Positions 33,101-44,894 of a DNA stretch of 64,000 bases are shown piece by piece. Source of the DNA: Gymnopilus junonius (taxonomy: Eukaryota; Basidiomycota; Agaricomycetes; Agaricales; Galerinaceae); NCBI GenBank assembly GCA_015501075.1, contig JADNYJ010000033.1, forward strand, positions 186,001-250,000. The letters run 5' to 3'. The notes under the pieces are model-generated. The model made no database searches and was not told where the DNA came from. It worked only from the letters and a program-made list of their open reading frames with translations. Position 1 is the stretch's first letter. The number at the start of each line of letters is the position of its first letter. A program made the position numbers and the translations under genes.

Positions 33101-34560
33101 AACTTACTTTCTTCGAGGTTAAACCAGGTATGCTCATGCACAGATGAGGATGCCTGATCAACCTCCTGCCAATCAATGCTCAGTGCGAGGTCCCTTAGAG
33201 CATGATATGGCTTCGTACAGCCCTCTGATAGATGGAATACTGTTTTCCAACAAGCCATCTCAACATTTAGAACAGTTGGAGGTTTGTCAGGACCAAGTCG
33301 TGATGCACGATCTAGGACTGTGCAATGACCGAAAGATTTTTTGGTGAGTTTGAAGGGCATCCAAAGGTAGAAAGGTGTAAGGAACTCTGCAACAGTGAGC
33401 ATGACATGATCAGCAGCAAGATTGCTCTTTGGCTTGTCAGCACCATAGTTGATGAATTCATAGTGATATGACTGGGACACAGTGAGGTCAACACCCAGTG
33501 AACTATCTGCCTCTTGATTGGTAGTAGGGCTTATGTTGAATTAGCACAAATATGATGGGGGTAACCTCTACTCACCTATAACCTAGCTTTTGCAGATTGC
33601 CAGGCAAATCCGGTACCATGTGCTCAGGGAAAACAACCATCCTTTGACAGCCAATGTGAATCGCAGCACGTATGAAGTTACTCTCGATTGCATTGTACGA
33701 TGTCTTCTTCTCATTGGCGCGAAGCATGCAAAGCAAGGACTCAATAGGATTGCTGGGAAGAGAGGGGGGATTTCAGGTTCTTTATCCACATAACTTTCAA
33801 CAGCGGCCTTGAAACTGTAAGCCAAGCTGATCCAATCATGCAATTTTGCATAGCCCTGCAAAAATGTAAGTATGTATAGGACCCAAACAATAGATCAGAC
33901 ATTACATGCAGGTCCTCCTTCTCATGAGATTGTCTGCCCAATTTGACTTTTGGAAGATGCAAGCATGGATGGGTAGTGGAAGGAAGACTTTGGGGCACAC
34001 AGCCATGGAGTAATGCTGCAATCTCAAAAGCTTGTAAGCAGAAATAAGAGAACAAATGTCTAAGTATTCAAAGACAGAAAGTTTGTCCGGTTGGCTTATG
34101 CAAATCATACGCCTCTCCGAGACCTGAGACGGAGTGTTCAGCTCAACCCCAAGAAGACTCAACCTCTTGGGGTCACAAAAATTGAATAGGTAGGACTTGT
34201 GATGATGCAAGCACTCGATGAAGTTCTAAGGAAGTCATACTTAGAGAAATAGGAAAGAGAAGAATGCAGACAACATACCTGAAACTGAGGCATAGCTTTG
34301 ACATAGTCCAAGATATGTTCAGGATGCGAGACAATGCCATCCCATTGCCATAGAAAAGCCATGAGCAGGGGCGAAAAGTGACATCAGAATTCAGCTGCTA
34401 GATCAAGTTCAATGGAGGCACAAACCATCTAAAGAAAGTACTCACAAGTATCGGGATTGAATTCCCAAGATCCAGTCACCATTCCAGCAGAGGGTGTAAT
34501 GTATATTGATGGATGGGAGAGAACCAACAAGAGAGAAACAATGCGTTGTTCATATTTGAT
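30135..34560 (-). pseudogene. Large multi-exon gene with USP-like C-terminal domain, transposon-associated, with premature stop
   Basis: Many exons in order on the minus strand share splice signals and style. About 34470-34560 gives RIVSLLLVLSHPSIYITPSAG. Further parts include MAFLWQWDGIVSHPEHILDY (34362), NFIECLHHHKSYLFNFCDP (34226), IAALLHGCVPQSLPS (34030), YAKLHDWISLAYSFKAA (33855) and a conserved exon at 33110-33460 (YHYEFINYGADKPKSNLAAD, ACWKTVFHL). A Ser/Pro-rich exon (32250-33050), acidic exons (31950-32200) and IIRFKQIMERVEQGY (31075) follow. The 3' end has YYNCKNGHKQ (30600), CPACHEQ (30470) and LAGVIYFGHDHFTANII then WYYDG (30250-30330). This resembles a ubiquitin-specific protease His box with its Cys zinc ribbon. 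A TGA follows CPACHEQ, and at least one frameshift is present near 33760. I infer a captured or transposon-borne deubiquitinase-like protein; the active-site Cys was not identified. Confidence 0.5.
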
Positions 34561-36136
34561 GAGTCCAAATCAGGCAATCCACCTCACCTGGACGACTGCG
34601 TGTAGTGATGTGCCAGATTGTTTCAGGCTTCAGTGAATCATAGGCTGGGTCCAAAGCCAAACATTGGGCTTGGCTTGGCCTGGCTTTGGCATGACCTGGG
34701 GCTTCTGGCATGTATGTACAGTTTCTCATTTCTAACCTCAAAATTAATATGTATATACTGAACTACGTATTCTACACTGTTGCTACTGTACCCACTGCAG
34801 AGGCACTCCCTGAACCTTCAGGCACAGCAGAACCCTGCCCATACACCAGCCCCAACCTCATTAACCACCACAGCCACTGCCAACATTTCTCCCAACTTCT
34901 AACGGTACCTCCAGCACCCATACCAACACTGCCATGGATTCAAAATTGCAGGTCCGGCTCGAACTTGAAAGGGAGTGGGGCTGGATCATGTTGCTGCTGC
35001 TGCTGCTGCTGCTGTGGCTGTTGGGAGTCTGAGCTGCATCAAGAAGATACTGGAGAAATGTCAGGATAGGGCTATAAATCCATTTGTATCTGAAACAGGA
35101 CTTGTTTTCTGTAATGTGGAAAAATATGTCAGCCTGCAACTCACAACCAAGATAACAAAAGACATAAGAGATGTGCACAATGAATGAGCAGGGTGCAAAC
35201 GTCGAGGTCACATGGACAAGTGAAATGAATCCACCTCCGTCTCACTCTTGAGTGCGAGGGAGGCAGAGGATGCTTAAGGCAGCATTGAATGTTGAAACAT
35301 CTCTGCTTCCAGTTTGTTCTTGCAAGCGAAGGAGGTGGAGGCAGCATCACCAGGGTTAATTTGGGTGTGAGTGAGGTGGAGGATGGACTGACAGCATCGA
35401 ACTTTGATACCAGTATACCTCTGGCTCACTCTGGGAGGCAGGGGAGGGGAAGGGGGCTCTACATTGTACAACCTGTCAAAAGGTAGGTCAGAACTCAGCA
35501 TGTTATTTGGAGAAGTAAAATTATCGTGATCATGTTTACGACATACCTAGTGGGTGTCTGGACAGAGGAGGAATCCACCTCTGTATCCTTCTTGCATAGG
35601 AGGGAGGTGGATGGGCAGCATTAGTCCAAATGGACAACGGACCTCTGAGTTGCTCTTGATGGTGAGAGAGATTGGCAACTGAAGAAGGAAAGAAAAACAA
35701 AGGTCAGTACAGGTGGTGAAAAAGAAAAAAGCTGCTGTCACATACCTAGTGGGCTGCCCTTCTTCAAGGGTCCCCCCATATGTTTTCGAAACCCCGATCC
35801 TTCAAGCCCACATTCTCGCCTGAGGGAGGGGCAACATAGCATGGAAAGATGAAGAGGTGGTGGAACATAGAAAGGATTGATGGCCAGAGTTGACCAAATC
35901 CAGCAATTGACCTTGTCTAGATGAGGTCTCATATGTAAGCAAGAACAGCACGTGATAGGGCTCGCTAAATCAAGCAATTGACCTTGTCTAATATGTAAGC
36001 AAAACCTATGCCCAATCAGGTATTTGACCTCATCTAGATGAGATGTAATATGTAAGCTGAACCTATGACAAATCGGGTATTTCACCTCATCTAGCAGAGG
36101 TCTGGAGGCCATCAACTTAATGTTAGGCCATCAACT
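34561..36136. repeat. Repeat-derived region with hairpins and tandem units
   Basis: No supportable gene in 1.6 kb. From 34603 (TAGTGATGTGCC) to about 34710 is a fragment rich in GGCTTGGC, related to the element at 58.7-59.3 kb. A CTG-repeat (8 units) lies near 34990-35013. Imperfect hairpins of about 40 bp with CCACCTCC..GGAGGTGG arms occur near 35229-35266 and 35573-35613, with a further half-copy near 35325. Three diverged units of roughly 65-75 bp containing CTAGATGAGGT-like cores and TATGTAAGC lie at 35890-36115. Confidence 0.45.
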
Positions 36137-36404
36137 TACTGTACTATTTCATTCAATTCAGCAGTCACGCGTCACGGAGCCTTTCAAATCCCCAAAATGT
36201 CACGGTAGTCACGGAGATTTTGCCAGGTTGCCGAAATCATTTGGTGGTCACAAGCTAAATATATAAATTTTTTGCCGCCTGCGGCGCTAAACTGCCGAAA
36301 ATTTTGGGCCTGTCACGGTGAATTTTCGAGGGTGCCGAAACCAAAATTTTGGCAGGCCCATCACGCGTCACGGGCCCTGCCGAATTGATTGAAATAGTAC
36401 AGTA
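36137..36404. repeat. MITE, 268 bp, same terminal family as the copy at 18.4 kb
   Basis: Both ends read TACTGTACTATTTCA going inward, followed by A/T-TTCAATTC-like sequence (TTCAATTCAGC left; ATCAATTCGGC right, inverted). The body is rich in GTCACG. It starts and ends with TA like the 539-bp copy at 18424 and has no coding capacity. Confidence 0.75.
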
Positions 36405-36569
36405 CATTGAACAAATTTCATGAACCCAGCATGATATATTACATGGAATACAACCCAGTGCATCCAGTTAAGACACAATGCACAAACACAGCAAGTTGCA
36501 ATGTACGAAGATCGATATAAGAGTATTTACCAAAGGACTCAGGGCGAATTTTGGTCAAAGTATACTTGT

Positions 36570-39500
36570 CTACTTGCCATCATTGCCAGTCATGCCAAGG
36601 TAAATAACGAACATAATGTTGAAGGAGGTGCAAATGCCATCGTTCTGCATGTGGAAAACATTGAAAGTGAAACCCACGGAAATGACAGCATATTGTGGGA
36701 GGTCTTTCTTCCCCCCACAATAAAGAGGAAGAGACTGCAAATTGTCAAAGTCCTTCTCTTTAAAGTTGAATCGTCCACCATGACCATCATATATAGGAAC
36801 TATAGTATGTGTATGAGTAAAGAAATCAGGGAGTGACATATTAACACACCATTGTCATCAAAATTCAATGTTGCCATGAAAGAAGAAGGTCTTGATGAAG
36901 ATGCAGTGGATTTCTGAAATAGACCTGGCTTCTTAGGACTGGAAGAGCCAGCTGTAAAATAAAAGTTAGGGGATTTCACAAAGAAAGGTATTAGATTTAC
37001 CTCAGGATCCATTGCCATGCCCAGCACCTTGTTTCATGGTTGCAAAAAGCAGAGATGATCCATAGAAATGGCAGCGTGCCTCATCAAAGTTGGCCACCAT
37101 CCCAAAAAAGCCAGCAAATTGGTCGAAGTTCTCCTCAAAGACAAAGAGCATCAACTTCTTAGTTAGATAACCTTCTCCAGTTCCATGCAAGGCACCAGAT
37201 ACAAGATTGCATTTGTTGACAGCACCAGTCAGAATAAAAACAGCATTCAAATTGCCTGGTTTGTGGACAATCCATGTTTTGTTAACAGAAAACATTTCAG
37301 GGTCTGCAGAGATGGGATTGGCATAAATGCCATGTGAGACAAATTTCTGGGATCGACACAAGACCCTAAACACAATGATGAGTTTGAAAGAAAAGGAAGG
37401 ACAATATGTAATCATACCTTGCACTCTCATCATCATCCATTGCCTGCAATGTGGGAGCAAAGGTCAACAGTTGTTGGTTTTGGACACCATTGTATTGCAT
37501 TTCCTGTTCCAAGCAGAAAAATGGTAAAAGGAGCACTGCACGGCTTAAACAAAGAGAGAAAATTAAGTGGACATTTCAGGAATAACAGGAGAAATGTACT
37601 TCAAGCATGGCAGATCTGGAAAGCACTTGTGGAGGGCACGCAGAGCAGGGGTGGATAGAAGGACACAACATTTGCTGTCTGATTTCTGTTTGACAACATC
37701 ACTGAAATAACAAAGTAAATATCTCTGATAGTGAAATAAAAGATTGAAATACCAGTCAGAGCTATCAGTGTGTTTGGCACTCTTTTTCTTTTTGTTGTTC
37801 TTCTTGACAGCACGGGATTTGCGACCATCAGCATCACTGCAAAAGGAAGAATTAAACAAGAGGAGTAAAACAATGAGAATAAAGCCACCTTGCAGAGTCA
37901 GAGGAGTTGCCAGAAGAAGCCTTCGCATTCCTCTTACGATGATGAGAAGGAGACCTATATATATTATCAGAACAGGTGAGAGATTTAATAATAAAAATTG
38001 TTGTAAGAGACAAGAGAAGACATATGTAGAGGAGTCCAACTCCTCATCAGAAGAAGTCTCTTGCTTGGCACAGTGAGATTTGCAGTGTTTGCTCTGAGAC
38101 ATTTTGGCTGAATGCACATCAATGTTTTCTTCTTCTGAGTCTGAATCTGTGCTGCTCTGATGCCCACAGGTGGCCTGCTTCCCCTTCCCTTTGTAGCCAG
38201 AATGAGGGCAATTCTTGGCAACAGGAGAACTGTCAGATTCTTCAGAATGGTTGCATTTGTGGGTTGACTTCTCTCGATGACAAGAGGACTTGTGAGCAGA
38301 TTTGTCTTCATCATCATGAATGATAAAACCATCAAGGCTGTCAAATGAAGAGTCATTGGTATGCACATGAGAAGATTTATTGCAGTGGTGAGGAGAGGAT
38401 CTATTGTGTGAACGAGATCTGTGATGAGGAGAGGACTTGCAATGCGAATGGGATCCATGATGAGAAGAAGATCTCTGGTGAGGGGAAGATCTGGGTTGAG
38501 TGCCCTTGTGATCCTCGACACCAGATGAATCATCATCTGTTGTCACATGGGAGTGCTTGGTGGGACGCATTGACTTGGGAGGACCAGAGTCATATGCAGA
38601 GTCAAGACCAGGTGCTTCGCCAGCATGAGCCTGTACACCCGAAGTTTCAAGGTCATGACTGCGGGCTGGCACAGGCTCAGCAGAAATTTCATCAGCATCA
38701 ACCTGTTGGGATTGTTGTGGCTGCTTGCCCTTGTTCTTTAAGGAAGCCTCATGCATTCAACATTTCATACTATAGTCAGAATGTCCAGCATCCTCTTGAT
38801 TCATAGCTAGGAATTTGCTATATGAGACAGAATAATAGCATAAACAGATAAGTAAAATGAGAGAGCAATAAAAAATACGAATGCAGGTGTGACAGTATCC
38901 ATGTCTCCATCAAGAAAACATTCCTCCTCCGAAAATGTGTGTCCTCGGATGGTAAGATGTGTGGTTTGGGCCTTTGCTTGAGATTGAGAAAGACTAGCAA
39001 GGAAAGTATAATTTTTTTTTAAAAAGAGGATTTCATGAATGCATCAAAACATACAGTTTGAAGAGGTCGAGGTGAGAAGACTCCTCAGCATTTGCTGTAT
39101 GAATCTTTCCCTGGCTATCTTCAGCATCCCCAGTAAAGTCCACAACCTGGCCAGACTTCTTGGACTCAGGAGCACCATCAAGTACAGCACCCTCAAGAAC
39201 CTTCCATGTAGGCTTGTGGCTATGAACGAAGACAACATTTCAGAAGTGCATGGAAAGGAAAGTCAAAATGATGTTAAACTTACATCCTTCTGGTAGAGTC
39301 GGGTTGTGCAGAAGGGCCAGGGCCAGCTTCATCAACATCCATAGGGCTAAGGAAAGTTTTAAAAAATCAGCATTATGGCTATAGTAATGAAAATCAACTA
39401 AAATAACCTGATCTCCCCAAAACTAAGATGATGAGAAGAAGTCTTCACTGGTGTATTAGCACTAGGAGGAGTAAATGATTACATTACTACACAGCAAAAA

Positions 39501-39700
39501 AATTCATGTGAAACACACATTATAGTGACAGCTGAATGGTCCTGAAACTCAGGAAATCTGGGCCTAGGCTTCACAGACTTTGTGATTTTGGTGGGTGGCT
39601 CAACAAACTCTCTGTAAACCCAGTCAGTGAGGAAGTAGGTGTGATTGTAAGAGGGCAAAGAAACTTGCATATCAGAAGATGGGTCTTGAATGATGTGGGC
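36570..39700 (-). CDS. His/Ser-rich multi-exon protein, probably transposon-associated
   Basis: Unrecognised function. Exon-like stretches in order on the minus strand: about 39540-39700 (DWVYREFVEPPTKITKSVKP), 39425-39470, 39290-39345 (MDVDEAGPGPSAQPDSTRR), 39070-39230 (KPTWKVLEGAVLDGAPESKK), 38880-38990, and a long exon about 38040-38756 with dozens of Ser-His-Lys repeats (RSSPHQRSSSHHGSHSHCKS) and acidic patches. Then come KKNNKKKKSAKH (37780), ALRALHKCFPDL (37640), a conserved-looking exon 37030-37330 (FGMVANFDEARCHFYGSSLL) and a last exon 36570-36840 with VPIYDGHGGRFNF and YAVISVGFTFNVF. I recall similar ends (P-x-YDG, VGYT, SFNI) in many repeated hypothetical proteins of mushrooms, not a named domain. 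The start codon is uncertain and minor frame breaks may exist. Confidence 0.4.
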
Positions 39701-40380
39701 TCATTTTTTCTTTTCAGGTAAAAGCTGGATTTGCGAGCTGGCACAAATGACATTAGAGAGGCGAGGTAGGTGTTGAATGGGACCTACTCCAAAGACTCTG
39801 CAGTACTGGGCTCTATTCTAAAGGAGGCAACAATTAGAAAGACAAACAAAAAAAAAAGGAGAAAATGGAAAAAGACAAACTTGATTCGAACATTGGAAGA
39901 CATTGGCGATAATTCAAACTTGATGTTAAAAACTGGAGGGAAGATTTGGGAAGAATGGGTTGAAGGGAAAAGCAAAAATGGTACCCTTTTAACATAAACA
40001 TAAGGACCGATGCAACTGCAAATGAACAAGAGAACGACATACCATCATGCACCTTAGAAATGCTGATGTGCATTAAAGAGAAGTGAATGCAAATCCATTG
40101 AGGAACATCAATGAGAGAAGGTCAGCATACATCAGCTCAACTTCACAGGTATTGACCAACTGGAAGAAAAACAGAATGTACCAGAAGCAAACAAGGATGG
40201 TGAAGACAAATTCATAAGCTAGATAGAATACAGATACCGAGCCTCAGAACAGACTTAAGAAGGGAAATAAAAGATAGTTAGAGACAGATCCAAAAAGAAG
40301 GCACAAACTCACATCACAAGAAGTATTGCAACATTGAAACAAGTATCAGGAACTGGCGACAGCTTCTTTTTCAGTTAGAA
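39701..40380. other. Spacer between the two opposing transposon-associated genes
   Basis: The upstream regions of the minus-strand gene ending at 36570 and of the plus-strand gene remnant starting near 40394. AT-rich and A-rich; frames here have no splice support. Confidence 0.35.
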
Positions 40381-40393
40381 TGATGTCAGTTAG

Positions 40394-43300
40394 ATGAGGT
40401 CATACGAACATGTGCGACACTCAGCAAGGACAATGTTAAACAAGCCAAATTTACCCTTTGCCCAGTTATATCCCTTAGTCCCAATGCACCTACCGTACAA
40501 TACCTCCACTGCCTTATGCAAACCATGGACAGAATATATGACATGGATGCAGCAGGTTAGCACACCAGAACCCTCAGTATTTAAAAGCCACTAAAGACGA
40601 ACACATACTAGCTGATGCACTAGAAGAAATAGCAAGCAAATGGATTGACAATCCCTTCAGCAAACTTCACCTGGTGGAAATAACAAATGTGAGTACCAGC
40701 CATACTTCATGGAAGGCAGAACTTACAGATATAATTGAGCAGGCAGAAAACTGGGCCCACATGTATGAACCTGAACATGTAGGTGTCCCTACATCAGGAA
40801 AACAAAGAAAAGCTCTAGAGCCACTGGGGGCTCCTGGGAGTGTTCTAGAGCATGAGGGCATCAAAGCTGTCAGAGTGCTCTCATCCAATCCTCACAAAAA
40901 ATAATTTCCTAAGGATAGTCCCAGAGCACCCAGAGATTGCTCTGTAGCATCTCATAGAGCTGCTTAGTGTATTCTGAGGGCATCTGGAGTTTGTCAGTCA
41001 AAGCTCTGACCGGGATACTTTAGATTCAAGTATTATTTAACTCAGAAATGCAAGTAAGAAGTAAAACAAATATATATACAAAACTGCATAAGGGGTACAT
41101 GGGCTGTGTACATACAGAGGGTAATACTAACTACTTGGAAAACAGCACTATCTACCCCTTCTCCCCTCCAGATACAGTAATAAGGACCTATGTTGGTGTT
41201 GACAGCGGTGGCGGTGACAGCGAGGGAGGGGTGTCCTACGTAGGTGACTAGTCAATAAGAAACTTTGTGAAAAAGAGGAGGGGAGGTATGTACCTAGGCC
41301 AGCGACATCGACAAAGCGGCAGTGGAGGAGGCAGTGGTGATGTGCCATGGAGGAGATGTGCGTGAGATGGTGGTGGCAGCCGAGGACTGCCGTCGAGGTG
41401 TGTTGGCACCCACAGAGGTCAGAGTTTCCTGTTGAAGTCATATGTTAGTGTTGGTGTAGAAAAGAAAGGGAAGGGGGACTTACCAGTGCTAGGGAGGCCG
41501 TGTGAAGCAGCCACGACCACCACATCATGACATGGGCCATACAGCCATCAGCCCATCGATGGGCTAGCCAGCATCCATGTCAGCACGGAGGGCGGAAGTG
41601 GTGTGTGAGAGGGCAATCATGATGTGTTGCGGCAAAGGCAGAAGGAGGAGGCAGTGATGATGGCGAGGGAGGATATCCTAAAAAATAAATAGTTACTAAG
41701 AAAGAAAAAAAAAGAGAGGGAGAGAGAGGCATACCTGGGCCAGCAAGGCTGGACAATGCGGGGGTGGGCGACTGCCACTTCACGCCTGCGTCATGTGGTG
41801 TCAATCCTTGCCAACCAGGCTGGCATCCACAATTGACTCATGGATGCCAGAGGCAGCAGCAAGAGGTGGTGGAAAGAGGAAGGGGAGAGGGAAGAGAAGT
41901 GGGAGGGGTCAGATGATGGTGTAAAGACAAGAGAAGTCTCGAATGTGAAGTTCGAACTTTTGTTGATCACCATCATGTGACCAATGGGAAAGTGCAGACA
42001 GAAAGTCAAGTCCGACTCTCCATCTGCACTTTCCCACTTCTCCTCCCATTCAATAAACAAGATCAAGCATCGCGTTCGACGCATGGTTGATCTGTGTTTG
42101 CTGGGAGAAGGGGGTCAACATGCATGGACGCATTTGGAGTCCAAGGTCGGCCAAACTTGGCTGACCAGCAAACTCCGAATGTGATCAATGGCCTGTGCAT
42201 CATTGATCCCGCTCTCTCTTCCACTTGGTCACCTGCCCTCTTCCTTCTTCTCCCTCCATCATGGTTCTCGCCCCTCCCTCCAAGGAGGATGTGGGCTTTC
42301 TCAAAATGAGCATGGGGTAGGCATTACAAAGGGGGGACCCATGGTATGGGAGGCCCGACCGGTATGTGGAAGGACATATGCGTGAAATCCGCGCATATGT
42401 CTTTTTTCTTTCTATTCTTCTATTTTCTTCTATATTTTACTGATAAGATTGTTTTATTTTCTCTAGATTTGATTTCTTACATACCCTGGTGCCTCCACTG
42501 CCCCCCTCGCCCAGCAAAAGCGAGATGTGGGTAGTTATTTTCCCTTTCCTCTCGACAACCTCACCCCCATCTCCCTCGCATGGAAGAGTGAGTCAGAGGT
42601 GGGTTATTTCACCTCTACAACCCAGGCCAACACCAACACCAACACTGTCACCACTGCCACCTTGCCGCCCCTTCTTCGCTTGCAATGCTGAGCAGGAGGG
42701 TGCTGAGGGCTACGTACTCGCCCCACTCACCCACGTTCTGCTGCCATCACCCACTCCACCTCCCTCGTATTGAAGAGCGAGTCAGAGGTGGTTACGCTGA
42801 CTCTCTGGCACACAGCAGCTGTCGTCGCTGCTTCCCCACCCTCTCAACTTGCCGCATCAAGCTGGAGGGTGGGTATGGTGCTGGTAGTTGCACACGACCA
42901 CCCCTTGCTTCTCAGTTGCAAGGACGAGCTGGGCTCATGGGTGGTGCAGTTGCACCCAGCTACCACCAATGCATGGCATTGACCTTGCCGCAGCTCAACC
43001 CTCTCACTATGTGCAAGTTGGGCAGATGCCTGCAGCATTGCATCACAGCTGGCCCTTCCACCACACCACCACTTGTCTTCCTACCCCTGCAACATGGAGA
43101 TTCCTCCTGTTGCTTTTGTTTTTCTTTTTTGTGATCTATAAGCCATGTATATACAGTAGTGTATTAAATTATAAAGAATATAATTCATTTTCTTTACTTA
43201 TTGGACAGAACTAAATACTAGTAAAGGAGATTGGAGGGGCTACCACAGATGGTGTTCATGTGACTTTTGCCTTGCAACTTCAGCTTGCAATTCCAGGGCA

Positions 43301-44528
43301 GAGGTCACATGATTGTCTGAACTCAACTATCTATTAGTATTACTGTATTACTTGACTATCCTAATTTATTTTACCCCTGGGAGCTCTGAGTGATTCTAGA
43401 GCTTTTTATTGAAGAGCTGTTGCTGAGAGCACCTGGGGGAACACAGAGTGCTCAGAGATGTGATGGGAGCTCCTAGACCAAAGTGATGGATTGGGTAAGC
43501 CCTGTGTTTGCCTGAGTTTGTTCAGGGCAAAAATGCTTTTTCCTGATGTAAGGCATGGCGCTTGATCAAACAGGTGGCGCACATGCAGAACAATGCAAGA
43601 GCTCCTAGGGAAGAAGTTGTATTGATGGTCCAAGGTATCATTGCAAAGAAAGATCTCCCCCCATTTGAGGACAAGATAAGGTCATCCTATCCAATGTGTA
43701 CACCTTTCTGGGACTGATATATATTTTGCACCAGCCCATCGAGCACCCATACACAGCATCTGAGGCAAAACGTCACACTGATTGGGTCCCAGACACCAAC
43801 CTTCATGTGTGCATTGGACAACATTGGTGAAATTCATGCCCTCTTCAGTCATTCGGTTGGACATAAAAACCTCCAAGCATGTGGCATCATCACGAGCAAG
43901 CATTGGAGATGTTGAATAGATATTTTACCCCAAGGAAACAGGCTCAGGAAGCAGAAGAATTTACCCTCGGGTGTGACATTGACCCAAAGGACATTCTCAA
44001 GAAGGCCACCGGAAATCATCTGGTTCACATTGAAGACAACATTGTTCAGTACTATGAAATGGTGAAAAGGTTCTGGTGATGCAAAGTAAGTATCAGCTGC
44101 AAACCATTATAGCAATTAATACTAAACGTCAAAACACATACTAGATTCATCCCAGCAAAGCTGATTAAGTTCCAAGTGGGTGACATAGTGGAAGCCCAAG
44201 TATCTATTATTCTCATCCCACAATGCGAGAGCAAGTTCAAATCCACCATGGTGTTGCAATCTCTGACAATAATGGATGGAACCTTCACACAGGTAAGTAA
44301 GCCTCCAATAAATTGCACAGGACTTACTGACGAGTTACACAGGATGCAGCCAAAATGCAACTGCAACTGCAAAAGTCTGCCATAGCCAATATATCTATGG
44401 GACCAACTCTCAAATGCAGTGTGGGATATGCAGACGAGGAGTTTGGAATAACGAAGCACAAGTTTAGTCGACTGAGGGTTGATGAAGATGAAGATGATGT
44501 GAATAAGGCGAATGAAGAGTGGGACTGA
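40394..44528 (+). pseudogene. Broken plus-strand gene of a recurrent mushroom repeat family, interrupted by an insertion
   Basis: The left part (40394-40832) has exon-like stretches such as WIDNPFSKLHLVEIT followed by a GTGAGT intron and DIIEQAENWAHMYEPEH. The right part resumes after 43480 with REEVVLMVQGIIAKKDLPPF, then EQALEMLNRYFTPRKQAQE (43890), RFIPAKLIKFQVGDIVEAQ (44140) and, after a normal 50-nt intron, KCSVGYADEEFGITKHKF, ending at a TGA at 44526. The VGDIVEAQ...VLQSLTIMDGTFTQ block is one I recall from many hypothetical Agaricomycete proteins near transposons. Several in-frame stops (43720, 43910, 44077) show that it is decayed. No catalytic motif was found. Confidence 0.45.
40830..43480. 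mobile_element. Candidate 2.6-kb element with long degenerate inverted ends
   Basis: The two ends share, in inverted orientation, GCTCTAGA..CACT..GAGCTCC-type sequence and, farther in, AAAATAAWTT..AGGATAGTC (left about 40832-40925, right about 43360-43480). The interior is G/T-rich on the left and C/T-rich on the right, with CCACCTCC..GAGGTGG hairpins at 42565-42602 and 42748-42791 and no coding frame I can support. It sits inside the broken plus-strand gene. No clear target duplication was found. Confidence 0.35.
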
Positions 44529-44623
44529 TGGAGAAATACACACCCATAGAATGGTTGCAGCATATTAGCAGAGAATATCATATCACATGAAGAAATAAAT
44601 GTGCATGAGAGCAAAGAAAGGTG

Positions 44624-44894
44624 TCAAGCAGGTGGAATTTGCGAACCAAGTTCACTGCATCATGACGTGACATTCTGCTTAGTCAACCCTCATCTAGACG
44701 AGGTCTTTATCCAAATGTGGGTTCGATCTGGCATGGAAGTTCTGCTTAGTCAACCCTCGTCTAGACGAGGTCTTTATCCAAATGCGGGTTCGGTCTGGCA
44801 TGGAAGTCTGAAGACCTCATCTAGATGAGGGTTGACTAAGCAGAATGTCACGTCATGATGCAGTGAACTTGGTTCGCAAATTCCACCTGCTTGA
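44624..44894. repeat. Foldback repeat: 84-bp arms with one mismatch, centre duplicated
   Basis: Arms 44624-44707 and 44811-44894 are inverted copies with a single C/T difference (GACGAGG against GATGAGG). Next to the left arm, a 67-bp unit starting TTCTGCTTAGTCAACCC (44673-44739) is directly repeated (44740-44806) with three base changes. The arms contain CATCTAGACGAGG, a core also present in the units at 35.9-36.1 kb. The near-identity of the arms suggests a recent origin or strong conversion. Confidence 0.85.

Noticed and set aside
34990..35020. CTG repeat as part of a poly-Leu/poly-Cys/poly-Ser coding exon
   Set aside because: Frames around it have no splice support; it is a simple microsatellite in repeat-derived sequence.
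41300..43130. Several long frames in the G/T- and C/T-rich region
   Set aside because: Strand-biased low-complexity sequence gives open frames in many phases; products are Pro/His/Thr-rich without motifs or splice structure.
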